Positions 5,125 to 11,765 of a stretch of DNA of 12,110 nucleotides are shown in pieces (position 1 is the first letter of the stretch; each line of letters starts with the position of its first letter). The DNA comes from Elusimicrobiota bacterium (GTDB taxonomy: Bacteria > Elusimicrobiota > Elusimicrobia > 2-02-FULL-39-32), in NCBI GenBank assembly GCA_023249715.1, contig JAHFCA010000025.1, positions 1 through 12,110 of the forward strand. Reading direction: 5' to 3'. Made by a program: the position numbers and the translations under genes. The notes under the pieces were generated by a model, which saw only the letters and a program-made list of their open reading frames with translations, was not told the DNA's origin and did not search any database.

Positions 5125-6120
5125 ATGGCGAAGCGCCTACTCTTTTTTTGTTTTTTGTTTATTCCCAGGATGCTCCCGGGAGAAGTTCTTCTTACCGAAG
5201 TGGCTCCTTCTATTCCTAATGGGGACTTTGTGGAACTCTTTAGTTCCGAAAAAGTTAATCTATCCCGCTACCAATTATTAGAAGGGTCCAAGGTTATAAA
5301 AACTTTTCCGAATGTCACCCTCAACTTCGGCCCCTTCGCTTCTTATATCCTCCTGCATACCAGCGCAAAAATATCAGAAAACAATGTGGATGATTCGGAT
5401 TGGGCGGGGGATTTAAACCAAGACGGCGTCGTGGACCTCTATTCCGAAGAAAGTTCTCCCGGACTTACCGGTGGAGCGTGTAATAGCCTTACCCTTAAAT
5501 CCGCAAATGGAAAAATAATCGATTTTGTGAGTTGGGCTGTCACTTTGGACCCCTATCCTAAAGCGCTCCAGGAACCTTATGTTCAATCTGTTTCCAGCGG
5601 TATTTGGTTTCCGGTTTGTAATTTAGGGCAAACCTCTTGCTTTCAGGCAGGGTCCATTCCATGGAATAATAAAACCACTCAATCCTTCTCCCGCAAACTG
5701 GGGCCCAATGGAATGCCGCTCCAATTCTTTCCTTCTACCGCCCAGGATTGGCAGTTGGGAAATATTTCTCCCGGAGAGGGATATTCCAAATCCATAGTCC
5801 CTAAAGATTCTCTATTGGAAATCTTTCAATCGCCCTTTTCTCCTTGGGACGGCCCTTATCGAGAAGCGCTCATCAGTTACAAAGTTTTAGCTCAAACCAC
5901 TGTATCACTAGCAATCTTCAACCTGCAAGGAAACTTAATTCGAACCCTTTTAGAAGAAACGGCTGTTCCCTCTGACGGCATACACGTCCTCTCTTGGGAC
6001 GGCAAAGATAATGACGGCACAATAGCAGAGGTGGGAATGTATCTGGTTCAAATTCTAAATCAAGAAAACAGCGAAATAAAAAAGGAATTAAAACCTGTCT
6101 GTATAGCGCGAAAACTTTGA
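5125..6120 (+). CDS. Secreted lamin-tail domain protein with FlgD-like Ig module
   Basis: A 331-residue exported protein. A signal peptide covers about residues 1-19 (hydrophobic LLFFCFLFIP core). A lamin-tail domain follows: EVAPSIPNGDFVELF (25-39), LTLKSANGKIIDFVSWA (122-138), TTQSFSRK (184-191) and DWQLGNISPGEGYS (208-221) match its recurring pattern. Inside it DLNQDGVVDLYSEE (96-109) reads as an EF-hand/dockerin-like calcium loop. The C-terminus (about 255-315) is a FlgD-type Ig repeat, with AIFNLQGNLIRTL and WDGKDNDGTIAEVGMYLVQI (291-310). Such modules occur in extracellular or surface-attached proteins and in exported enzymes, but no enzyme domain is present here. It is first in a three-gene operon; its TGA overlaps the next start. 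Confidence 0.75.
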   Translation: MAKRLLFFCFLFIPRMLPGEVLLTEVAPSIPNGDFVELFSSEKVNLSRYQLLEGSKVIKTFPNVTLNFGPFASYILLHTSAKISENNVDDSDWAGDLNQDGVVDLYSEESSPGLTGGACNSLTLKSANGKIIDFVSWAVTLDPYPKALQEPYVQSVSSGIWFPVCNLGQTSCFQAGSIPWNNKTTQSFSRKLGPNGMPLQFFPSTAQDWQLGNISPGEGYSKSIVPKDSLLEIFQSPFSPWDGPYREALISYKVLAQTTVSLAIFNLQGNLIRTLLEETAVPSDGIHVLSWDGKDNDGTIAEVGMYLVQILNQENSEIKKELKPVCIARKL

Positions 6121-6866
6121 AAATATTTTTTAGTTTTATTTTTCTCACAATAGCCCTGCCCCATCGTCTTGCCGCTTTCAATTTTATAGAGAGCGATTTA
6201 AATCCCGCCAGGTTAGTTCCGAATAAAGAAATTCTGCTCTCTAACTTTTACAGCCAAATCTATTCTTTAAAAGAGCTCGCTTACTTCGGGGTGCGGTTTA
6301 CTCTGCCCCACCGCTTTGGCGTGAGCGCTTTAAACTCCACGCAATTGGGAAATTCTATTTATAAAGAAAGAAAAATAGCCCTCTCACACGGCTTTAAATT
6401 CCAAGAGGATATTTATCTGGGGGTCAATCTAAATTATCTTATCTTAACCATAGAAGATTATGGCGAGGATAAAGCGGTTCAAATAGATACCGCTCTTGAA
6501 ATCCCCTTAACAGAGAGTTTAAAATTTTCGACCCTGCTCTGGAATATAAACAAAACCACCTTGGGGAAAGAAGTTTTGCCGTCGGGATTTTCATCCGGAA
6601 TGCGCTGGGATTTGTTTTCAAAATGCAGTCTTTCATTGGGGGTTTCCCGAATGGACAAAGCGCCCATTCAACTATCCGCGCTCTTCTCTTTTCCCATTCA
6701 CCCCTCTTTTTATATCGATGCCAGCTATCGCGATAGACCCTCTCAATTTATGGGCGGATTTAGCGTAAGAGAACGCAATGTGGGAATCCAATACAGTTTT
6801 ACACAAACCGCTTCCTTGCCAAGTTTTCATAAATTTGTCTTAAATTTTTATTGGAGCAAAAAATAA
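6117..6866 (+). CDS. Predicted outer-membrane beta-barrel protein, PorV-like
   Basis: A 249-residue protein with a signal peptide (MKIFFSFIFLTIALPHRLAA) followed by an ESDLNPARLV segment resembling the conserved NPA motif of PorV/PorQ-type barrels. Alternating aromatic/hydrophobic strands fill the rest, ending in GIQYSFTQT and HKFVLNFYW, the kind of terminal beta-strand expected for a barrel. The start codon is TTG, overlapping the previous stop as TTGA (6117-6120), so translation is probably coupled. No strong ribosome-binding site is seen. The PorV family supports type IX-like secretion or surface display in other bacteria. Whether that holds here is inference: no other secretion component lies in the window. 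Confidence 0.6.
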   Translation: MKIFFSFIFLTIALPHRLAAFNFIESDLNPARLVPNKEILLSNFYSQIYSLKELAYFGVRFTLPHRFGVSALNSTQLGNSIYKERKIALSHGFKFQEDIYLGVNLNYLILTIEDYGEDKAVQIDTALEIPLTESLKFSTLLWNINKTTLGKEVLPSGFSSGMRWDLFSKCSLSLGVSRMDKAPIQLSALFSFPIHPSFYIDASYRDRPSQFMGGFSVRERNVGIQYSFTQTASLPSFHKFVLNFYWSKK

Positions 6867-7807
6867 TTTTTGTTTTGATTTTTATCTCTCTCCTCTTTAT
6901 ATGTTCTAGGGTAAGGGGGGAAGAAAATTATTTTCAATATAGAGTGGTTTCTCAAAATGAGACTGAGCGCTCCTGGGACCAATTGAAATGGAGGCAAATA
7001 TTTAAAGAGCGCGTTATCTGCGTAATGGAACATTTGCGCCCTCTGCCCCATAAAGATAGAGACTCCGCTACCGCGCTGAAGCTAGATTTTAAATTTAAGC
7101 ATTTAAAACTTATCAGTTACTACTCTTCGCCGAATAAAAATGTTTTGGGATTGGAATATGCCGTATTAAAGGAAAATTTTAGATCCAAAATTTTAATTTT
7201 GTCTCCCACGCTTATTGATTTAGAATCTAAATTTATTTTCCGGAATTATTCCTCGCTCTCTTTTTCTTATAAAAAGGAAAGCAAAGAATTTTCGCACTGG
7301 ACGCTACGGCCCTATGCGGTGGGAAATTATTGGGAAATCCGATACCAACAAACCTTTGCGGAACTATTACGATGCCAAATGAGTTATCACCACTCCTCCC
7401 ATCCATTTTTGCGGACAGATCTAGAGCGGGAGTTCCTTTCCACTCAAACTCTAAAACTCTCCTTAAACTTTAACCCCTCGGGAGATTCAAAATGGACACT
7501 CTATTACCAGAATACGTTCCACCCCGCCCTCATCACTGTAAGCCTGCTCGATTGGTTTCCCAAAGATAATAGAAGGGAAGAGTCTTTAAGTTTATCGCAA
7601 TCGCTCAAAATATGTTTGACGCCGCTCTTGAGTCTTTCAGGCGGTTTTAAAGTCATAAGAAAAAAACCCTATGACACCCACACCCAATTTATCCGATTAG
7701 AACTTAAGAGGAACCATTCTTGGGAAGTGATCGGGGAATATGGTTCCAGTGATGAAGATTCTCACAGAGAAAAAATCCAACTTCTTACCCAATATAGTTG
7801 GAATTAA
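6851..7807 (+). CDS. Predicted outer-membrane beta-barrel protein of unknown family
   Basis: A 318-residue protein starting at TTG and overlapping the preceding gene by 16 bases, another sign of coupled translation. A signal peptide (IIFVLIFISLLFICSRVRG) precedes GEENYFQYRV. The mature part consists of short amphipathic segments with alternating aromatic residues, such as HLKLISYYSS, SSLSFSYKKES, WEIRYQQTFAE, SKWTLYYQNTF and SWEVIGEYGSS. This is typical of transmembrane beta-strands, ending with LLTQYSWN. No enzymatic motif is visible. Operon context suggests it works with the lamin-tail protein and the 249-residue barrel at the cell surface. The structured element at 7839 follows 31 bases after its stop codon. 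Confidence 0.6.
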   Translation: MEQKIIFVLIFISLLFICSRVRGEENYFQYRVVSQNETERSWDQLKWRQIFKERVICVMEHLRPLPHKDRDSATALKLDFKFKHLKLISYYSSPNKNVLGLEYAVLKENFRSKILILSPTLIDLESKFIFRNYSSLSFSYKKESKEFSHWTLRPYAVGNYWEIRYQQTFAELLRCQMSYHHSSHPFLRTDLEREFLSTQTLKLSLNFNPSGDSKWTLYYQNTFHPALITVSLLDWFPKDNRREESLSLSQSLKICLTPLLSLSGGFKVIRKKPYDTHTQFIRLELKRNHSWEVIGEYGSSDEDSHREKIQLLTQYSWN

Positions 7808-7838
7808 GAATTCGAGTTAGTACAATAAAACCCTAATA

Positions 7839-8000
7839 CCCAAGAACCGACATTGGTTGTGAGAACCGAGACGAAAAATATGGGTCAGATTTTGGCGCAA
7901 AAAGGTGAGAGCGTACTTAAACAGTACGGTCGAACCTTTTTGCGGATAAAGATGACGCATATTTTTCGTCGAATTCCACAATCCAATGTCGGTTCTTGGG
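7839..8000 (+). ncRNA. Novel 162-base structured element, copy 2
   Basis: Same architecture as 4894-5054. The outer stem is 18 perfect bp (7839-7856 with 7983-8000; extended by TA/TA outside) with a sequence unrelated to copy 1 beyond the CCC and TTGG ends. TTGTG pairs with CACAA, again leaving one bulged T (7982). GAA/TTC and the CCGA/GAA loop are identical to copy 1. A 13-bp stem (7870-7882 with 7958-7970) replaces the stem that has one G-A mismatch in copy 1. GCAAAAAGGT/ACCTTTTTGC (7897-7906, 7934-7943) keeps the 10-bp length with two compensated pairs. A GAGA/TCGA loop leads to a 6-bp hairpin (7912-7928). It lies between convergent genes, in plus orientation relative to the upstream barrel gene. 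Confidence 0.75.
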
Positions 8001-8006
8001 TAAGGC

Positions 8007-8531
8007 TTAAGCGGTTTTAGGAGGTTCTTCAGGCGGAGGTTTGGGCGGGCTTTTTTGTATGTCGCGGTAGATATCTTCTGGCTTTAAATCCTCTAATTTG
8101 CGCTTGAACTCATTGAGTTCATCTTTAGAAATCGGTTTTAAAAGAGGCTCACATTTGTCAAAAACAGATTCTTCCACAAACAACGGAGCGGAACACCTTA
8201 AAGCCAGGGCAATGGAGTCGGAAGGCCGCGCATCAATTTGTTCTAAATGAGAATTTTTTTCTACAAAAATAGTGGCATAAAAGGTGCTTTCTTTAAGCTC
8301 GGTAATGACTACTTTGGTTACCTTCGCTTCCAATTTTTGAATCAGTTGCACCATGAGGTCATGCGTCATTGGGCGGGGAAGACGGATGCGGTTTAAATGC
8401 ATGGCAATGGAATTTCCTTCCGCGGCCCCGATCCAAATGGGAATTAAACGCGGGCCATCCAGCTCTTCTAAAACGACAACAAACTGAGATCCTAATGCGA
8501 CTAAAGAATATAAGTTCACCGCTTTTAACAT
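8007..8531 (-). CDS. BFN-domain (DUF151, bifunctional nuclease family) protein
   Basis: A 174-residue protein. The BFN domain is clear: VVVLEELDGPRLIPIWIGAAEGNSIA near the start, then PRPMTHDLM, TFYATIFV, and DARPSDSIALALRCSAPLFVEESVF, the most conserved family segment. The C-terminus ends in a proline-rich tail (SPPKPPPEEPPKTA). DUF151 proteins of plants and Thermotoga are linked to nuclease activity or have known structures, but the bacterial role is unsettled. I chose the ATG at 8531 because MLKAVNLYSLVA is the usual family N-terminus. An in-frame ATG at 8549 adds six residues. The start codon overlaps the divergent mltA start (CATG, 8529-8532). No strong ribosome-binding site is seen. Confidence 0.85.
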   Translation of the reverse strand: MLKAVNLYSLVALGSQFVVVLEELDGPRLIPIWIGAAEGNSIAMHLNRIRLPRPMTHDLMVQLIQKLEAKVTKVVITELKESTFYATIFVEKNSHLEQIDARPSDSIALALRCSAPLFVEESVFDKCEPLLKPISKDELNEFKRKLEDLKPEDIYRDIQKSPPKPPPEEPPKTA

Positions 8532-9765
8532 GGTACATAAAATTAACATTTTAGCCCCAAAGAGTCAAATTCTAAAAAAATCCGTTCTCCTTCTCATTTT
8601 TTATTTTTTATTCCCGAATTTTTCGGATCTTTTGGCGCAAAATAACGAGACGGGAACTTTAATAAAAGTAGAAGGTTTGGAGGTTCCTTCTTTAGAAGAT
8701 TCCGGAGATATGGAAAGTCTTAAAAAAGCTTTAACAGAGAGTTTGGCTTATTTAGAAGCAGCGCCCCCGGAGTCCCCTTTTTATTTTGGAAAAGAGTCTT
8801 ATGGTAAAAAAGAAGTTCAAGAAAGTTTGCTCCAATTGAAAAAATTTTTAAAAAAGAAACGTTCTAAAAAAAAGTTGGCCCAATTTATTAAAAAGAACTT
8901 TTATCTATATAGAGCCGATACCGTGGGGCCCAAGAATGGAGTGACTTTTTCATCCTATTATGAGTACGGGTTAAGCGCATCCTTGGTTCCTACCGAAGAA
9001 TTTCGCTATCCCCTGTATGGTAGACCTCCGGAATTAATCGACGCGCCTTTGGAAAAATTCGATCCTAAAAAAAGAGGGGAAAGAGTGGTCGGGAAAGTGG
9101 TGGGGAGAGAGCTTCAACCCTACTATACCCGAGAAGAGATAGATTCTTACCAAAATCTAAAAGGGAGGGGCCTAGAAATTGCCTGGGCAAAAGACCCTTT
9201 AGAAATTTTGTTCTTACAAATTCAAGGTTCAGGCTGGATTGTTACCCCCGAGGGGAAAACCTATCACATTCGCTACACAGGGGATAACGGCCATCCGTAC
9301 CGCTCGGTGGGTCTTAACTTAATTCAAAAAGGAATTTTGACAAAAGAAAATTTTAGCCGCCAAAAGATGATCGATGCTCTAACCCAAATGAGTGAAGAAA
9401 AAAGGCAGTCTTTTCTAAATATTAATCCGCGTTATGTCTTTTTTGAAATAGTTTCAGATACCGTTCCTATTCGAGGCTCTCTCTCCGTTCCTTTAACGGC
9501 GGGCCGCTCTATTGCCTCCGACCCCAAATATTACCCGCCAGGCGCTATGGCCTGGATTCATACCCTGAAACCAATATTCGACAAAGATGGAAATAAAATC
9601 GGCGCGGAAGAGATGCGGCGATTCGTTTTTAACCAAGATGAAGGGGGAGCCATTAAAGGACCGCATCGAATTGATTTCTTCTCTGGAAAAGGACCCGAAG
9701 CGAAAAAAATGGCAGAAAACCTCTGGTACCCCGGAGAAATTTATCTGCTGATTATTAAGAAATAA
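8530..9765 (+). CDS. mltA: MltA-type membrane-associated lytic murein transglycosylase
   Basis: A 411-residue protein. An export signal (KKSVLLLIFYFLFPNFSDLLAQ, about 16-37) has no lipobox cysteine, unlike E. coli MltA. The MltA barrel domain has ELQPYYTREEI (194-204) and LEILFLQIQGSG (224-235), then NPRYVFF (299-305). The 3D domain shows VPLTAGRSIASDPKYYPPGA (320-339) and DEGGAIKGPHRIDFFSG (370-386), including D382, which lines up with the catalytic aspartate of the family. The enzyme cleaves the MurNAc-GlcNAc bond of peptidoglycan to 1,6-anhydro ends in the periplasm. A lysine-rich spacer (90-122) precedes the catalytic part. The N-terminal start is the only ATG available and overlaps the divergent BFN gene. 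Confidence 0.9.
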   Translation: MVHKINILAPKSQILKKSVLLLIFYFLFPNFSDLLAQNNETGTLIKVEGLEVPSLEDSGDMESLKKALTESLAYLEAAPPESPFYFGKESYGKKEVQESLLQLKKFLKKKRSKKKLAQFIKKNFYLYRADTVGPKNGVTFSSYYEYGLSASLVPTEEFRYPLYGRPPELIDAPLEKFDPKKRGERVVGKVVGRELQPYYTREEIDSYQNLKGRGLEIAWAKDPLEILFLQIQGSGWIVTPEGKTYHIRYTGDNGHPYRSVGLNLIQKGILTKENFSRQKMIDALTQMSEEKRQSFLNINPRYVFFEIVSDTVPIRGSLSVPLTAGRSIASDPKYYPPGAMAWIHTLKPIFDKDGNKIGAEEMRRFVFNQDEGGAIKGPHRIDFFSGKGPEAKKMAENLWYPGEIYLLIIKK

Positions 9766-9789
9766 GGATTACCACTTTCCACCTCTCGC

Positions 9790-9810
9790 TTGCGCTCAAT
9801 ATGAGCGCAA
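9790..9810. terminator. Hairpin between convergent genes, probable bidirectional terminator
   Basis: TTGCGCTCA (9790-9798) and TGAGCGCAA (9802-9810) form a perfect 9-bp stem with a 3-base loop. It lies between the mltA stop and the stop codon of the minus-strand gene, which it touches. T-runs are short on both sides, so it may be a weak terminator or an mRNA 3'-end stabiliser. Confidence 0.5.
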
Positions 9811-10200
9811 TTACGCGCTCTCATTCACAATCCTAAAGGACTGATACTCCCATGGGTTTTCTAGGGCGTCTGTCTGGAGAGTCATTTTTCTAAGGATTAA
9901 TTCCCCATTTCTTTCAATGAGATTTTCCGGGCGTATACCCTCCGTTTCCTGAAGCAGTGTCGATAAAGTTTCCTTAAACTCCCCGTCTATTTTCATTTCA
10001 AATCCGTTTACTAGCCCGCCAATCAGCTTGCCCAATGCTAGTGTGGGGTAGGGGTAATTCTTCCATAACTTAGGCCGGAGCGTTAATACAAAGGGAACAG
10101 ACAGCCCTTTACTCTCGATCATACTCTTTGCCATCTCTGGAGTTTCAACAGAGAATGAGACCGGCACTTCTTTCCGTTTTGGCGAAAAAGCACTCCCCAT
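9811..10200 (-). CDS. Unrecognised 129-residue protein
   Basis: I do not recognise a family. The protein is soluble-looking, with no signal peptide. Its N-terminal half mixes short helices and strands (VPVSFSVETPEMAKSMI, LSVPFVLTLRPKLW), a hydrophobic LALGKLIGGLVNGFEMKI follows, and the C-terminal half is charged (FKETLSTLLQETEGIRPENL). The ATG at 10200 lacks a Shine-Dalgarno site. Instead TAAAAT (minus strand 10212-10207) ends six bases before it, which suggests a leaderless transcript separate from livH, whose stop is 36 bases upstream. An in-frame TAA just upstream rules out a longer start. The upstream 27 bp are repeated at 2104-2130. Confidence 0.6.
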   Translation of the reverse strand: MGSAFSPKRKEVPVSFSVETPEMAKSMIESKGLSVPFVLTLRPKLWKNYPYPTLALGKLIGGLVNGFEMKIDGEFKETLSTLLQETEGIRPENLIERNGELILRKMTLQTDALENPWEYQSFRIVNESA

Positions 10201-10226
10201 GGTTACATTTTAGATTGCGCAAGACG
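10200..10226 (-). repeat. 27-bp repeat covering a promoter-start region (partner 2104-2130)
   Basis: This is the exact reverse complement of 2104-2130. It contains the -10-like TAAAAT and the first base of the ATG of the 129-residue gene. It also contains the palindromic core TTGCGCAA, which could be a regulator binding site. No good -35 is visible at 17 bases. Confidence 0.7.
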
Positions 10227-10236
10227 CCCTAATTTC

Positions 10237-11136
10237 TTACAGCTTATCCGGAAGGCGGTCGCCGAGGAGTCCTTGAGGACGGAAAAGTAAGACGAGGATA
10301 AGGATAGCGAAAGCGAAAATGTCTTTCCATTCGGAGCCCCCTGGAATTAAACCGGCCCCCAAGGATTCCAATATTCCAATACAAAGACCGCCGACCACCG
10401 CTCCCGTAATATTTCCAATGCCTCCTAAGACGGCCGCGGTAAACGCTTTAATGCCTACCAAGAATCCCATATTATATTTAATAGAACCATAATACATTCC
10501 ATTCAACAGGCCTGCCGCTCCGCCAAGAGCCCCTCCGATAAGAAAGATAAGGGAAATAATTCCATTGGTATTAATGCCTTGCAGTTCTGCCGTTTCCCTG
10601 TCGCTGGCAGTAGCCCGAATGGCTTTTCCCATAGTAGTTTTCTTAATAAAATACTGGAGTCCCACCATTAAAAGCAGAGAGACAAGGAGAATAAAAATTT
10701 GAAGGCTGTTTACCTCGCAATTTCCAAGTTTAAATTGGCGGATAGGGAAAATAAGGGGAAATGGCTCCGATTGATTGGAAACAAACAAAAAAATAAAATT
10801 TTGAAGAAAGATAGAAACGCCAATCGCTGAAATAAGAGGAGCCAATCGAGAAGCGACCCTTAAAGGCTTATAGGCGACCCTTTCAATTATAAACCCCAGA
10901 ACGCCGCTCCCCAACATAGCGCAAGTGATGGCCAAAAGCAGCTGTACCACCAGAGGAGTTCCTTGAATAGCATGAATCTGGAGCACTCCCAAAGAAATAA
11001 AAGCGCCCACCATAAAAATTTCGGAATGAGCAAAGTTAATCATCATTAAAATTCCATAGACTAATGTATAGCCTAACGAAATTAAGGCATAAATAGAACC
11101 GAGCGTTACTCCGTTAATTAATTGTTGGATGAGCAT
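10237..11136 (-). CDS. livH: Branched-chain amino acid ABC transporter permease LivH
   Basis: A 299-residue inner-membrane permease with about eight hydrophobic helices. The N-terminus LIQQLINGVTLGSIYALISLGYTLVYGILMMINFAHSEIFM in successive segments is the family hallmark. TTMGKAIRATASDRETAELQGI (166-187) is the cytoplasmic loop that contacts the ATPase subunits. FRPQGLLGDR closes the protein. LivH pairs with LivM, LivG, LivF and a periplasmic binding protein to import leucine, isoleucine and valine or related amides. None of these partners is in the window, so livM/G/F must lie elsewhere. It overlaps the upstream lipoate enzyme gene by 19 bases and has an AGGA ribosome-binding site (minus strand 11146-11143). 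Confidence 0.88.
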   Translation of the reverse strand: MLIQQLINGVTLGSIYALISLGYTLVYGILMMINFAHSEIFMVGAFISLGVLQIHAIQGTPLVVQLLLAITCAMLGSGVLGFIIERVAYKPLRVASRLAPLISAIGVSIFLQNFIFLFVSNQSEPFPLIFPIRQFKLGNCEVNSLQIFILLVSLLLMVGLQYFIKKTTMGKAIRATASDRETAELQGINTNGIISLIFLIGGALGGAAGLLNGMYYGSIKYNMGFLVGIKAFTAAVLGGIGNITGAVVGGLCIGILESLGAGLIPGGSEWKDIFAFAILILVLLFRPQGLLGDRLPDKL

Positions 11137-11765
11137 AATGCTTCCTCATAAAACTGAACCTTAAACGTGGATTGAAATGTAGTTTTTAAAATTGATATGA
11201 GAGATGAGACAGGAGTGACAGACACTAATTTTTCCAATTGGATGGAACCTTGGTGCAGAGCGGCGCTCCCTTCCCGCCACTGAGCTCCTCCAATAATTTT
11301 TTGTCCCTCTTTTAGAATGTCATGCGCCACTGGACTTTGAAAACACCAGCTTTCCGGGTTAGAAGATTTTGCGTCTGGGCAAGATTCTAAAGTATAACCC
11401 ACCGTTTCTAAAGAATTTTTTAACCAGGTATGAATGGCGCAATAGGAGTCCATTACTTTCCAAGGAAGTTCCGAATTTTCTTTTCTCCAAGCTACAGTAA
11501 AACAAAGGTCCCGTTGGTGCAGCACCCGCCCCCCGCCCGTAGGGCGCCGCGCAATATTCCAACCCTTCGCTAAAAAATCAGTTTGAGTTTGAATATCCAT
11601 TCCTTGAGTACGGCCATAGGATAGGGTGGGAGTGTCCCAGCTGTAAAATCTTAAATAGGGATTTTCGGAACTGTTCTTAACCGCTTGAAAAAGAAGCCTA
11701 TCTTTATCCATAACCTCCCGCCCAATTCCCGTAGAAAATTCAAGCCAACGCCAAGCATGGTTCAC
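11118..11765 (-). CDS. Lipoate/octanoate transferase of the LplA-LipM family
   Basis: A 215-residue BPL/LplA/LipB-fold protein. RRPTGGGRVLHQRDLCFT (73-90) is the acyl-binding loop of the family. CFQSPVAHDILKEGQKIIGG (141-160) and AQWREG follow, with conserved lysine K156 and cysteine C141. ATP-dependent LplA ligases usually carry a GRND-type motif and a C-terminal accessory domain. Both are absent here, while a cysteine before F..P is the acyl-enzyme residue of LipM octanoyltransferases. I therefore favour a LipM-like enzyme that moves octanoate from acyl carrier protein to GcvH or E2 proteins. The start is GTG, overlapping the gcvPB stop as GTGA (11762-11765). This links lipoylation to the glycine cleavage system. 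Confidence 0.7.
   Translation of the reverse strand: MNHAWRWLEFSTGIGREVMDKDRLLFQAVKNSSENPYLRFYSWDTPTLSYGRTQGMDIQTQTDFLAKGWNIARRPTGGGRVLHQRDLCFTVAWRKENSELPWKVMDSYCAIHTWLKNSLETVGYTLESCPDAKSSNPESWCFQSPVAHDILKEGQKIIGGAQWREGSAALHQGSIQLEKLVSVTPVSSLISILKTTFQSTFKVQFYEEALCSSNN

Noticed and set aside
4894..8000. The two elements as integron attC sites
   Set aside because: attC sites are also recognised by structure with bulged bases, but the required GTTRRRY and RYYYAAC end boxes are absent and no integrase is seen.
4894..8000. The two elements as MITEs or insertion-sequence ends
   Set aside because: Terminal inverted repeats of a transposon family should be conserved in sequence. Here the outer arms differ almost completely while remaining perfectly paired.
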